DNA of 64,000 nt, taken from NCBI RefSeq assembly GCF_027812955.1, contig NZ_JAPYZV010000001.1:186001-250000 (forward strand), given 5' to 3'. The DNA is from Pedococcus sp. 5OH_020 (GTDB lineage Bacteria; Actinomycetota; Actinomycetes; Actinomycetales; Dermatophilaceae). A program made the position numbers and the translations under genes. The notes under the pieces are model-generated. The model was not told the DNA's origin, searched no databases, and saw only the letters and a program-made list of their open reading frames with translations. Positions 27,392 through 35,660 of the stretch are shown in pieces. Position 1 is the first letter of the stretch. Each line of letters opens with the position of its first letter.

Positions 27392-27544
27392 CCATGGTGC
27401 GCTGCACCATCACCACCAACCGCCGCCGTGACGTACCCCGGGCAGTCAGTGACTGAGCCTGAGAAGGCGCGCGTGAAACCTCTGGCAGGCAGCCAGGTGC
27501 GACGGACAGTCCGAGCCGCCGCAGGGCCCGCCGGGACGGGCGCC

Positions 27545-28357
27545 TCAGCTGCCGATGTACCCCATGCGCTGGCTGATCTGGCTGCCCGCTGACCGGAGCG
27601 CGCCGGCGAGGCCCTCGATGCGGTCAGGGACCAGGCGGAAGGCTGGGCCGGAGGCACTCACGGCCGCGACGACCGCACCGGTGTGGTCCCGCACCGGGAC
27701 CGCCACCGCGTTGAGCCCGACCTCGTACTCCTCGAAGGTCGTCGCATACCCGTCGGTCCGAGCCTGCACCAGCTGCTTCTGGAGGGCGGCCCGAGAGGTG
27801 ATCGTGCGCTCGGTCAGCTGCGGCAGCCCAGAGGTCTCGAGGATCTCGTCACGCTGGGCGTCGTCCAGGTGGGCGAGAAGGATCTTCCCGCTCGACGTCG
27901 CGTGCAAGGGCGTGAGCTGCCCCATCCAGGTCTGCGCCGAGATGGCCGCGGGGCCCATGGCCTCGGCGACGTTGACTGCGTAGTGCTGGCGGACCACGGC
28001 AAGGTTCACCGTCTCGCGGACCTGGGCAGCCAGCTCGTCGAGCACCGGCCTTGCCTGGTGGACGAGGTCGAGACGCACGGGGATCGCGCTGGCCAGCCGC
28101 AGGATCCCGAACCCCAGCTGGTACTTGCCGCGGTCCGAGTTCTGCTCGACGAGCCCTCGTTCCTCCAGGGCGGCCAGCAGTCGGAACGCCGTCGACTTGT
28201 GCACCTGGAGGTCGGCGGCTACCTCGCTCACCCCGGCGCCGCCCGTGCGAGCCAGAATCTCCAGCACCCGCACGGCGCGGTCGACAGACTGGACTCCGGC
28301 GGTGCCTTCACCGTTCGTGCGGCTGTTCTCGCGCCTAGTGGTGCCTTCACCGCTCAC
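27545..28357 (-). CDS. IclR-family transcriptional regulator, candidate betaine-regulon regulator
   Basis: 270 residues. The winged helix-turn-helix spans about 22-80: VQSVDRAVRVLEILARTGG, GVSEVAADLQVHKSTAFRLLAALEERGLV. The C-terminal effector domain has the family blocks LHATSSGKILLAHL and GYATTFEEYEVGLNAVAVPVRD. The GTG at 28357 follows an in-frame TAG, which bounds the start. The gene is divergent from betA, and a double-box operator lies between them. It is the only regulator encoded among the catabolic genes. IclR proteins often bind paired elements as tetramers, which suits the paired boxes. The effector is likely choline, betaine or a downstream amine, by inference. Confidence 0.9.
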   Translation of the reverse strand: MSGEGTTRRENSRTNGEGTAGVQSVDRAVRVLEILARTGGAGVSEVAADLQVHKSTAFRLLAALEERGLVEQNSDRGKYQLGFGILRLASAIPVRLDLVHQARPVLDELAAQVRETVNLAVVRQHYAVNVAEAMGPAAISAQTWMGQLTPLHATSSGKILLAHLDDAQRDEILETSGLPQLTERTITSRAALQKQLVQARTDGYATTFEEYEVGLNAVAVPVRDHTGAVVAAVSASGPAFRLVPDRIEGLAGALRSAGSQISQRMGYIGS

Positions 28358-28422
28358 GGGGTGTCCTCGTGCCTACTGTCCAGCGCGGCGGCGCTGTCGG
28401 TCCGCTGCTTGCTGTTGCTCAT
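28354..28422 (-). CDS. Putative 22-residue leader peptide coupled to the IclR gene
   Basis: An ATG at 28422 opens a 22-codon frame beginning MSNSKQRTDSAAALD, whose TGA overlaps the IclR GTG as GTGA. A -10-like TAGAGT lies at 28434-28429, six bases before the ATG, so the transcript could be leaderless and start at this codon. This would give a leader peptide translationally coupled to the regulator. The peptide has no recognisable function. Confidence 0.35.
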   Translation of the reverse strand: MSNSKQRTDSAAALDSRHEDTP

Positions 28423-28448
28423 GACGCAACTCTATCGCACGTGGGATG

Positions 28449-28481
28449 TTGCGCATGGTGAACCCTGGTGCGTCATACGCG
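28449..28481 (+). promoter_or_regulatory. Double-box operator between iclR and betA (site E)
   Basis: TTGCGCATGGTGAA (28449-28462) and GTGCGTCATACGCG (28468-28481) are again 19 bp apart start to start. The upstream TTGACA found at the other sites is missing. A possible betA -10, TAGAGT, lies at 28489-28494. Overlapping TGACGCAAC sequence nearby may give a further box facing iclR. The site could serve autoregulation and betA control together. Confidence 0.65.
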
Positions 28482-28596
28482 ACTAGCGGTAGAGTCGTGC
28501 CTGCCGATCGGCGAACCGTGCCATGTCCTGGCCGGCGACTGTCGCCCACCCTTTGCGCACCGCAGTCTTGCAGCGGTCCACAGTTCGGAGGAAACC

Positions 28597-30258
28597 ATGG
28601 CGTCCGCGCAGTACGACTTCGTCATCGTGGGAGGCGGCTCTGCCGGTTCCGCGCTGGCCAACCGACTCTCGGCCGACCCGGCCAACAAGGTCCTCGTCCT
28701 CGAGGCGGGTCGCAACGACTCCCTCTGGGACGTTTTCATCCACATGCCCGCCGCCCTGCCGTTCCCTATCGGCAGCCGCTTCTACGACTGGAAGTACGAG
28801 TCCGAACCCGAGCCGCACATGAACGGGCGCAAGATCTACCACGCGCGCGGCAAGGTACTCGGCGGCTCCAGCAGCATCAACGGCATGATCTTCCAGCGCG
28901 GGAACCCCATGGACTACGAGCGTTGGGGAGGGGAGCCGGGCATGGGGACGTGGGACTACGCCCACTGCCTGCCCTACTTCAACCGGATGGAGAACTGCCT
29001 GGCGGCCGACCCCGACGACCCGTTCCGTGGCCATGACGGGCCGCTCGCCCTCGAGCGCGGGCCTGCCGAGAGCCCCCTGTTCGAAGCGTTCTTCAGGGCA
29101 GCGGAGCAGGCCGGGTATGCCCGTACGAGCGACGTCAACGGCTACCGCCAGGAGGGGTTCGCCCGGTTCGACCGCAACATCCGCGCGGGGAGGCGGCTCT
29201 CGGCGGCGCGGGCGTACCTGCACCCGGTCATGAACCGCCCCAACCTGGACGTCATCACCAGGGCGTTCGTGACGCGGGTGCTCTTCGAGGGCAAGACCGC
29301 GGTGGGGGTCGAGTACCAGCATGGCCGCAGCGCCCCGACCACGGCCCGCGGCAAGACGGTGGTCCTGTGCGGGGGCGCCATCAACTCTCCACAGCTGCTC
29401 CAGCTGTCGGGCGTCGGTAACGCCGAGGAGCTGTCCGCGCTGGGCATCGACGTGGTGCACCACCTGCCCGGCGTCGGGGAGAACCTGCAGGACCATCTCG
29501 AGGTGTACATCCAGTACGCCTGTACCCAGAAGGTCACCATGCAGCGGTACCTCAAGCACCGCTACAAGCCCTGGATCGGCGCGAACTGGCTGTTCCGGCG
29601 CAAGGGGCCGGGGGCGACCAACCACTTCGAGGGCGGCGGGTTCGTGCGGGGCAACGACGAGGTGGCCTACCCGAACCTGATGTTCCACTTCCTGCCCATC
29701 GCGGTGCGGTACGACGGGTCGTCGCCGGAGGGCGGTGAGGGGTACCAGGTCCATGTCGGGCCGATGTACTCGGACGCGCTCGGGTCGGTGAAGATCAAGA
29801 GCAAGGACCCGCGGGAGCACCCCGCGCTGCGGTTCAACTACCTGTCCACGGAGCAGGACCGCCGAGAGTGGGTCGAAGCCGTCCGGGTCGCCAGGTCCAT
29901 CCTGACCCAACCGGCTCTGGACGAGTTCAACGGCGGGGAGATCTCGCCCGGACCGTCCGTGTCCACCGACGAGGAGATCCTGGAGTGGGTGGCCAAGGAT
30001 GCCGAGACCGCGCTGCACCCGTCGTGTTCGCTACGGATGGGTGTCGACGAGATGTCGGTGGTCGACCCGCTCACGATGGGGGTGCACGGTCTGGAGGGCC
30101 TCAAGGTCGTGGACGCGTCGGTGATGCCGTTCGTCACGAACGGGAACATCTACGCCCCCGTGATGATGGTCGCGGAGAAGGCGGCCGACCTGATCCTGGG
30201 GAACACGCCGCTCCCGCCGTCGCCGGTCGAGTTCTACCGCTACCAGCCGGTGCACTGA
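28597..30258 (+). CDS. betA: Choline dehydrogenase, GMC oxidoreductase
   Basis: 553 residues. It oxidises choline to betaine aldehyde, and possibly further, using FAD. The ADP-binding motif is [17 protein letters not shown] (G12-G17), followed by LEAGR. GMC signature 1 is [20 protein letters not shown] and signature 2 is [16 protein letters not shown]. The catalytic histidine is H474 in [12 protein letters not shown], and [23 protein letters not shown] closes the fold. A GGAGG site precedes the ATG. The gene is divergent from iclR and followed by a strong hairpin, so it is probably monocistronic. Length and motifs fit bacterial BetA well. Confidence 0.92.
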   Translation: MASAQYDFVIVGGGSAGSALANRLSADPANKVLVLEAGRNDSLWDVFIHMPAALPFPIGSRFYDWKYESEPEPHMNGRKIYHARGKVLGGSSSINGMIFQRGNPMDYERWGGEPGMGTWDYAHCLPYFNRMENCLAADPDDPFRGHDGPLALERGPAESPLFEAFFRAAEQAGYARTSDVNGYRQEGFARFDRNIRAGRRLSAARAYLHPVMNRPNLDVITRAFVTRVLFEGKTAVGVEYQHGRSAPTTARGKTVVLCGGAINSPQLLQLSGVGNAEELSALGIDVVHHLPGVGENLQDHLEVYIQYACTQKVTMQRYLKHRYKPWIGANWLFRRKGPGATNHFEGGGFVRGNDEVAYPNLMFHFLPIAVRYDGSSPEGGEGYQVHVGPMYSDALGSVKIKSKDPREHPALRFNYLSTEQDRREWVEAVRVARSILTQPALDEFNGGEISPGPSVSTDEEILEWVAKDAETALHPSCSLRMGVDEMSVVDPLTMGVHGLEGLKVVDASVMPFVTNGNIYAPVMMVAEKAADLILGNTPLPPSPVEFYRYQPVH

Positions 30259-30274
30259 CACCTGCCGGTCACCA

Positions 30275-30308
30275 CCTCGCCCGCGAAGCCTCCGCCTCGC
30301 GGGCGAGG
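30275..30308 (+). terminator. Hairpin terminator after betA
   Basis: CCTCGCCCGCGA (30275-30286) and TCGCGGGCGAGG (30297-30308) are perfect complements around a 10-base loop. No T-run follows. The next -35 element begins two bases later, so the hairpin insulates betA from the Rieske ferredoxin promoter. Confidence 0.8.
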
Positions 30309-30310
30309 TC

Positions 30311-30373
30311 TTGACAGCGGTTGGACGGCCCCGCAGACTGTTGCGTATCGTGCTCTAAGTTGTGCTATCCGCA
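30311..30373 (+). promoter_or_regulatory. Promoter and double-box operator of the ferredoxin-reductase operon (site C)
   Basis: TTGACA (30311-30316), 17 bp, weak -10 CAGACT (30334-30339), one base, then box 1 TTGCGTATCGTGCT (30341-30354). Box 2, TTGTGCTATCCGCA (30360-30373), starts 19 bp later. The Rieske ferredoxin ATG at 30386 is 13 bp after box 2. Confidence 0.77.
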
Positions 30374-30385
30374 TTGAGGTGTCCT

Positions 30386-30754
30386 ATGTTGCCCGTCTGT
30401 CCTCTGTCATCGCTGGCACCCGGCGAAGCCCTGCGCGTGGAGGCGGACCCGCCCATAGCGGTGTTCCACACGGAGGACGGCGAGGTCTTCGCAGTGGACG
30501 ACACCTGCACACACCAGGACGCCTCCCTTGCGGACGGCTGGCTGGAGGGGTGCGAGATCGAGTGTCCGTTGCACGCCTCGCGCTTCGACCTCCGCACGGG
30601 ACAGGTCGACGCGCCACCCGCCAAGAAGCCCGTGCGCACCCACCGGGTCCTGGTCGAGGACGGCCACATCTTCGTCGAGCTGTCGGCCGACGAGCCGAAC
30701 CTGCCGCCCGGTGTCTCGGTGGCAGGCCAGGCGGCCACCGGTGGCCCGCTATGA
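30386..30754 (+). CDS. Rieske 2Fe-2S ferredoxin of the betaine oxygenase system
   Basis: 122 residues. Ligands are C41-x-H43 in DTCTHQDASLADGW and C60-x2-H63 in ECPLHASRFDLRTG, so a complete Rieske cluster site is present. It is a soluble electron carrier of the NirD/BphF-like type. The ATG at 30386 has TTGAGGTG before it. The stop overlaps the reductase start (ATGA). With the reductase next door and the oxygenase 1.3 kb away it would make a three-component Rieske system. Confidence 0.88.
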   Translation: MLPVCPLSSLAPGEALRVEADPPIAVFHTEDGEVFAVDDTCTHQDASLADGWLEGCEIECPLHASRFDLRTGQVDAPPAKKPVRTHRVLVEDGHIFVELSADEPNLPPGVSVAGQAATGGPL

Positions 30755-31971
30755 GGACGGTCGCGGTCGTCGGCGCGTCGCTGGCGGGCCTCTCCTCTGC
30801 CAGGGCTCTGCGGAGCCAGGGGTTCGACGGCCGGCTCGTAGTGATCGGGGACGAGGCCCATCGGCCGTACGACCGGCCCCCTCTGTCCAAGGAGTTCCTG
30901 GCCGGAAAGGTGAGCCTGCCGGACATCGCCCTCGAGGCCGACGACGAGGAGCTGGAGGCCGAGTGGCTGCTCGGTGTCCGCGCCGAGAGGCTGGACCAGC
31001 AGGGGCAGCAAGTCGTCCTGGGCGACGGAAGGCGCATCCGTGCAGACGGCGTCGTCCTTGCCACGGGAGCCAGCGCAAGGAGCCTTCCAGGCCTGAGCGC
31101 CCTGTCAGGTGTCCATGTGCTGCGCACCCTCGATGACGCGCTCGCACTCAGGGCGGAGCTGGAGTCCGGGCGACGTCTCGTGGTCATCGGCGCTGGGTTC
31201 ATCGGGGCCGAGGTGGCATCGACGGCTCATCAGCTGGGCCTCGACGTGACGGTCGTGGAAGCCATGCCGACTCCTCTCGCCGGACCACTGGGAACTGAGA
31301 TGGGAGCCGTGGTGGGCGGCCTGCACGCCGACCACGGCGTACGGCTGTTGTGCGGCACCGGGGTCCGTCGCGTCGTGGGCGCCGAGCGCGCCCAAGGCGT
31401 CGAGCTCCTCGACGGCACGCTGCTGCAGGCGGACGTCGTACTCGTCGGGGTGGGTGCCCAGCCGAACGTCGACTGGCTCCGCGGATCGGCGCTGGAGCTG
31501 GCCGACGGCGTGCAGTGCGACTCGGGTGGCCGCACCGCCGTTCCACACGTCGTGGCGGTCGGTGACTGCGCCGCCTGGTACGACGGGCGGCTGGGCGGCC
31601 ATCACCGGGTCGAGCACTGGACCGGAGCACTGGACCGCCCCAAGCGCGCCGTGGCGACCCTGCTGTCCGGTGACAGCTCCGGACCCGAACCGGCACCCGC
31701 TTACTTCTGGTCCGACCAGTACGACGTGCGGATCCAGTTCGCCGGCAACGCCCAGCTCGCGGACTCTGTCAGGATTGAGGACGGCGACCCCGACGAGCGC
31801 TCGTTCCTGGCGGTCTACCGGCGTGACGACGACGCGGTCGCGGTACTGGCAATGAACCAGCCGCGGCTGTTCACCCGCTGGCGTCGGAGCCTCGCCGCCG
31901 CACCGGTCACGGCACCGGTCACGACATCGGCCACAGCATCACTCACGGCACCGGTCACAGCAACGCGCTGA
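30751..31971 (+). CDS. FAD-dependent ferredoxin reductase of the betaine oxygenase system
   Basis: 406-residue BphA4-like reductase. The FAD motif is VAVVGASLAGLSSARALRSQG at the start, then YDRPPLSKEFLAG. The NAD motif is LVVIGAGFIGAEVASTAHQLG near 145-165, and VVAVGDCAAW is the second FAD contact. The C-terminal reductase domain has the expected VEHWTGALDRPKRAV. The last ~20 residues are a Thr/Pro/Ala tail encoded by short degenerate repeats (CACCGGTCACGG-like), which is unusual and probably disordered. It should move electrons from NAD(P)H to the Rieske ferredoxin encoded upstream. Confidence 0.88.
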   Translation: MRTVAVVGASLAGLSSARALRSQGFDGRLVVIGDEAHRPYDRPPLSKEFLAGKVSLPDIALEADDEELEAEWLLGVRAERLDQQGQQVVLGDGRRIRADGVVLATGASARSLPGLSALSGVHVLRTLDDALALRAELESGRRLVVIGAGFIGAEVASTAHQLGLDVTVVEAMPTPLAGPLGTEMGAVVGGLHADHGVRLLCGTGVRRVVGAERAQGVELLDGTLLQADVVLVGVGAQPNVDWLRGSALELADGVQCDSGGRTAVPHVVAVGDCAAWYDGRLGGHHRVEHWTGALDRPKRAVATLLSGDSSGPEPAPAYFWSDQYDVRIQFAGNAQLADSVRIEDGDPDERSFLAVYRRDDDAVAVLAMNQPRLFTRWRRSLAAAPVTAPVTTSATASLTAPVTATR

Positions 31972-31986
31972 TCCGGGTTTCCGCCC

Positions 31987-32049
31987 TTGACAGCGCGGGC
32001 TCAGGCCAGCATGCTGTTGCGTATAACACATTGTGTTGCGTCATCTAGA
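31987..32049 (+). promoter_or_regulatory. Promoter and double-box operator of the betaine oxygenase gene (site D)
   Basis: TTGACA (31987-31992), 17 bp, weak -10 CATGCT (32010-32015), one base, then box 1 TTGCGTATAACACA (32017-32030). Box 2, TTGCGTCATCTAGA (32036-32049), starts 19 bp later and keeps only the left half of the motif. The oxygenase ATG is at 32087. Confidence 0.75.
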
Positions 32050-32086
32050 ACGCCGTCGGTTCTGCAGTCGTCGTCCAGGAGCCCCC

Positions 32087-33232
32087 ATGACCGTCACCGA
32101 GACGTCCCCCAGCCTGATCGCCACCCTGCCTGGCACCGCGTATACGGACGAAGCCGTCTTCGCCGCGGAGCAGGAGCGGATCTTCGAGGCCCAGTGGTTC
32201 TGTGCCGCTCGCTCAAGTGACCTCACCGGGCCCGGCTCCTTCCGCACCGTCCAGGTCGGGCGCGAGAGCGTGCTGTTGACCCGAAACCGCAAGGGCGAGG
32301 CGCGCGCCTTCTTCAACGTCTGCCGGCACCGGGGTGCCCGGCTGTGCACCGAGGAGTCGGGCGAGGCCAAGCGCTCCTTCCAGTGTCCGTACCACGCATG
32401 GACGTACGACTTCGACGGCAAGCTGGTCGCTGCCCCGAACCTGACGAAGATGCCCGACATCGACCGTGTCGAGTACGGGCTTGCCACGATCTCGGTCCAG
32501 GAGTGGCTGGGCTACATCTGGGTGTGTCTGGCACCGGAGCCGCCCTCGTTCGACGAGACCGTACGCAGCGCAGTCGTCGAGCGTCTGGGGGACCTCGAGT
32601 CCATCGAGGCGTACGACGTCGAGCACCTCGCCGTCGGACGCCGCATCGTCTACGACGTCAAGGCGAACTGGAAGCTCATCGTGGAGAACTTCATGGAGTG
32701 CTACCACTGCGCGACCATCCACCCGGAGCTGACGGAGGTCCTGCCGGAGTTCGCGGACGGGTATGCAGCGCAGTACTTCGTCGGTCACGGCGCCGAGTTC
32801 GGCGACGGCGTCAAGGGCTTCACGGTCGACGGGTCGGAGGGCCTGGAGCGCATCCCGGGAGTCTCCGAGGACCAGGACCGGCGGTACTACGCCATCACGG
32901 TCAAGCCGCAGGTGTTCATCAACCTCGTGCCCGACCACGTGATCTTCCACCGGATGTACCCGATGGCGGCCGACCGCACCGTCGTCGAGTGTGACTGGCT
33001 CTACCTGCCCGGCGTGGTGGAGAGCGGCAAGGACGTGGCCGCGTCCGTGGAGCTGTTCCACCGGGTGAACCAGCAGGACTTCGACGCCTGCGAGCGCTGC
33101 CAACCGGCAATGAGCTCCCGCGTGTACGCCCGGGGCGGCGTACTCGTGCCGAGCGAGCACCACATCGGCGAGTTCCACGAGTGGGTCCAGGACAAGATCG
33201 CCGGCGCCGTCCCCAGCGCCCCCACGGCCTGA
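32087..33232 (+). CDS. gbcA: Rieske non-haem iron oxygenase, probable glycine betaine monooxygenase
   Basis: 381 residues. The Rieske ligands are C79-x-H81 (CRHRGARLC) and C100-x2-H103 (CPYHAWTYDFDG). The mononuclear iron site has H207-x4-H212 in ENFMECYHCATIHPEL. This is the catalytic alpha-subunit type that acts as an N-demethylase on quaternary amines (glycine betaine monooxygenase GbcA, stachydrine or carnitine oxygenases). Context (choline oxidation, betaine uptake, dimethylglycine oxidase) makes glycine betaine the best substrate. Products would be dimethylglycine and formaldehyde. GGAG precedes the ATG. In the Pseudomonas system GbcB is one reductase chain; here separate ferredoxin and reductase genes replace it. 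Confidence 0.83.
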   Translation: MTVTETSPSLIATLPGTAYTDEAVFAAEQERIFEAQWFCAARSSDLTGPGSFRTVQVGRESVLLTRNRKGEARAFFNVCRHRGARLCTEESGEAKRSFQCPYHAWTYDFDGKLVAAPNLTKMPDIDRVEYGLATISVQEWLGYIWVCLAPEPPSFDETVRSAVVERLGDLESIEAYDVEHLAVGRRIVYDVKANWKLIVENFMECYHCATIHPELTEVLPEFADGYAAQYFVGHGAEFGDGVKGFTVDGSEGLERIPGVSEDQDRRYYAITVKPQVFINLVPDHVIFHRMYPMAADRTVVECDWLYLPGVVESGKDVAASVELFHRVNQQDFDACERCQPAMSSRVYARGGVLVPSEHHIGEFHEWVQDKIAGAVPSAPTA

Positions 33233-33363
33233 AGTCCCGTGTCCGAGGCGGCGGTCCCCCCACAGCCTGAGCCGGTGTCCGAGGGGCCGCTGCTGGCCGC
33301 TCCGGTGCTTGCCGCTCCGGTACTTGCGGGTCTGCTGGCTCTACGTCGAGGAAGCGAGCTCAC

Positions 33364-34218
33364 ATGGCCACCGCCACACTGATCGACGGCAAGCGCGTCG
33401 CCGAGCAGGTCAAGCTTGACCTGGCCGACCGGATCGCCATGCTTCAGGTGCAGGGGATCAGGCCGGGTCTGGGAACCATCCTCGTGGGCGACGACCCCGG
33501 TAGCCGGTCGTACGTCGCCGGAAAGCACCGCGACTGCCGTCAGGTCGGCATGCACTCGATCCGGGTGGACCTGCCCGCCACCGCGTCGCAGGAGCAGATT
33601 GAGGAGGCGGTGCTACGGCTCAACGCCGACCCGGCCTGCACCGGGTTCATCGTCCAGCTGCCGCTGCCGGCACACGTGGACACCCACCGGGTGCTGGACC
33701 TCGTGGACCCGGCCAAGGATGCGGACGGTCTCCATCCGGTGAACCTCGGGCGCCTGGTGCTCGGCATGCCGGGGCCGCTGCCCTGCACGCCCCGCGGCAT
33801 CATCGAGCTGCTGCGCCACCATGACATCCCGATCACCGGAGCGCAGTTCTGTGTCATCGGGTGTGGGTTGACCGTCGGCCGCCCGCTCGGTCTGATGCTG
33901 ACGCGCCGCAGCGAGCACGCTACGGTCACGCTCTGCCATGAGGCCACGGTGGACGTCGCGGCTCACACCCGCATCGCCGATGTGGTGATCGCAGCCGCGG
34001 GGGTGGCTCACCTCGTCCAGTCGGACTGGGTCAGCCCGGGCGCGACAGTGCTGTCGGTAGGCATCACCCGCACCATCGAAGGCATCCTGGGCGACGTGCA
34101 CCCGTCGGTCCACACCGTCGCCGGCAAGGTCACAGGCGCGACGGGGGGAGTGGGCCCCATGACGCGGGCCATGCTGCTCACCAACGTCGTGGAGATGGCC
34201 GAGCAGGCTGCGGCGTAG
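33364..34218 (+). CDS. folD: Bifunctional methylenetetrahydrofolate dehydrogenase/cyclohydrolase, operon copy
   Basis: 284 residues. FolD oxidises 5,10-methylene-THF to methenyl-THF and hydrolyses it to 10-formyl-THF. The catalytic Tyr and Lys are in [12 protein letters not shown]; other blocks are [37 protein letters not shown] and [11 protein letters not shown] near the C-terminus. The dinucleotide loop reads [13 protein letters not shown], with Cys where many actinobacterial enzymes have Arg. It follows the oxygenase gene after 131 bp without a new operator, so it is probably co-expressed. It feeds PurU with formyl-THF. It looks like a catabolic copy beside an expected housekeeping folD. 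Confidence 0.92.
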   Translation: MATATLIDGKRVAEQVKLDLADRIAMLQVQGIRPGLGTILVGDDPGSRSYVAGKHRDCRQVGMHSIRVDLPATASQEQIEEAVLRLNADPACTGFIVQLPLPAHVDTHRVLDLVDPAKDADGLHPVNLGRLVLGMPGPLPCTPRGIIELLRHHDIPITGAQFCVIGCGLTVGRPLGLMLTRRSEHATVTLCHEATVDVAAHTRIADVVIAAAGVAHLVQSDWVSPGATVLSVGITRTIEGILGDVHPSVHTVAGKVTGATGGVGPMTRAMLLTNVVEMAEQAAA

Positions 34219-34333
34219 CGTCCGGACGCCGGTGAGGCGCCCTGGTGCGCCGCCCTGTACGGATGCGACGACCGGACATCGAGCAGCACCGAGGTTCGTC
34301 TCGGCGCCCTTCGACGGGCGATAGCCTGCGCCC

Positions 34334-35557
34334 ATGGCATCACCGACGCTGTCTGTCTCCCGCGACGACATCCTTGCTGCACAGGACCTGCTCAGCGGGG
34401 TCGTCCGGCCCACCCCCCTGGAGTACAGCCGCGCCCTCGCCGACCGAGTGGGCACGGAGGTGTACCTCAAGTGCGAGAACCTCCAGCGCGCCGGGTCCTT
34501 CAAGATCCGGGGCGCCTACACCCGCATGGCGAGGCTGTCGGACGCCGAGAAGGCACGTGGCGTGGTCGCGGCCAGCGCGGGCAACCACGCGCAGGGCGTG
34601 GCCCTGGCGGGCCAGCTCCTCGGCATCGACGTCAAGGTCTTCATGCCGCACGGGGCTCCGATGCCCAAGCTGGTGGCGACGAAGGCGTATGGGGCCACCG
34701 TCGAGCTGGTGGGAACGACGATCGACGAGTGCCTCGTCAAGGCACGGGAGTGGGAGGCCGAGACGGGGGCGGTCCTGATCCACCCGTTCGACCACCGCGA
34801 CATCGTGGCGGGGCAGGGCACCGCGGGGCTGGAGATCCTCGACCAGTGCCCGGACGTGCGGACGATCGTCGTCAGCACCGGCGGCGGCGGCCTGCTGGCC
34901 GGCATCTCCGTCGCCGTGAAGTCCGTTCGCCCCGACGTGCGGATCGTGGGCGTCCAGGCAGAGCAGGCCGCGGCATACCCGTTGTCGCTGGCCGCCGGCA
35001 AGCCGGTGTCCTTCGAGAACATGCAGACCATGGCTGACGGCATCGCCGTAGGGCTACCGGGCGACGTCCCCTATGCGCTGGTCCGCCACCTATGCGACGG
35101 CGTCGAGACGGTGAGCGAGGAGGAGCTGTCCCGCGCGCTCCTCTTCCTGCTCGAGCGGGCCAAGCTGGTCGTCGAGCCCGCCGGCGCCGCGGCTGTGGCC
35201 CACCTTCTCCAGCACGCTGGGGAGCCCGTCGACGGGCCTGTGGTGGCGGTGCTCTCCGGGGGCAACATCGACCCGTTGTTGTTGCTGCGGATCATCCGTC
35301 ACGGCATGGCCGCCGCCGGGCGCTACCTCCAGTTCCGGGTCCGCGTATCGGACCGGCCGGGGCATCTGGCGAAGCTGCTCGCGGACTGCGCGGCCGTCGA
35401 CGCGAACGTCCTGGAGGTCGAGCACATCCGCACCGGGACCACGATCACCGTCGACGAGGTGGAGATCGGTCTCCAGCTCGAGACCCAGGGCCGCCAGCAC
35501 TGCGAGGAGGTCCTGCGCTCCCTTCGCAGCAAGGGGTACCAGCTCAAGTTCGGCTGA
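34334..35557 (+). CDS. ilvA: Threonine ammonia-lyase, catabolic type with ACT domain
   Basis: 407-residue PLP enzyme that converts threonine (and often serine) to a 2-oxoacid and ammonia. The PLP lysine is in RAGSFKIRGAY; SAGNHAQGVALA and the glycine-rich phosphate loop STGGGGLLAGI follow. The C-terminal ~80 residues (YLQFRVRVSDRPGHLAKLL...) form a single ACT domain, as in short regulatory threonine dehydratases rather than the longer biosynthetic form. It is 115 bp after folD with its own spacer. Serine activity would suit the neighbouring pathway but is not shown. A hairpin follows. Confidence 0.9.
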   Translation: MASPTLSVSRDDILAAQDLLSGVVRPTPLEYSRALADRVGTEVYLKCENLQRAGSFKIRGAYTRMARLSDAEKARGVVAASAGNHAQGVALAGQLLGIDVKVFMPHGAPMPKLVATKAYGATVELVGTTIDECLVKAREWEAETGAVLIHPFDHRDIVAGQGTAGLEILDQCPDVRTIVVSTGGGGLLAGISVAVKSVRPDVRIVGVQAEQAAAYPLSLAAGKPVSFENMQTMADGIAVGLPGDVPYALVRHLCDGVETVSEEELSRALLFLLERAKLVVEPAGAAAVAHLLQHAGEPVDGPVVAVLSGGNIDPLLLLRIIRHGMAAAGRYLQFRVRVSDRPGHLAKLLADCAAVDANVLEVEHIRTGTTITVDEVEIGLQLETQGRQHCEEVLRSLRSKGYQLKFG

Positions 35558-35582
35558 CAGACAGGTTCGGCTGACAGGCGGA

Positions 35583-35613
35583 CCCGGCCGCACCCTGGTG
35601 GGTGCGACCCGGC
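35583..35613. terminator. Bidirectional hairpin between ilvA and greA
   Basis: GCACCC (35590-35595) and GGGTGC (35600-35605) form a stem with a TGGT loop, and flanking CCGG blocks can extend it beyond a small bulge. It separates the convergent ilvA and greA genes. There is no clear T-run on either side. Confidence 0.6.
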
Positions 35614-35660
35614 TGGTGGGCTTGAGTCAGCCCCTGGCTCGCGTAAGCCTGTCGCTCACC

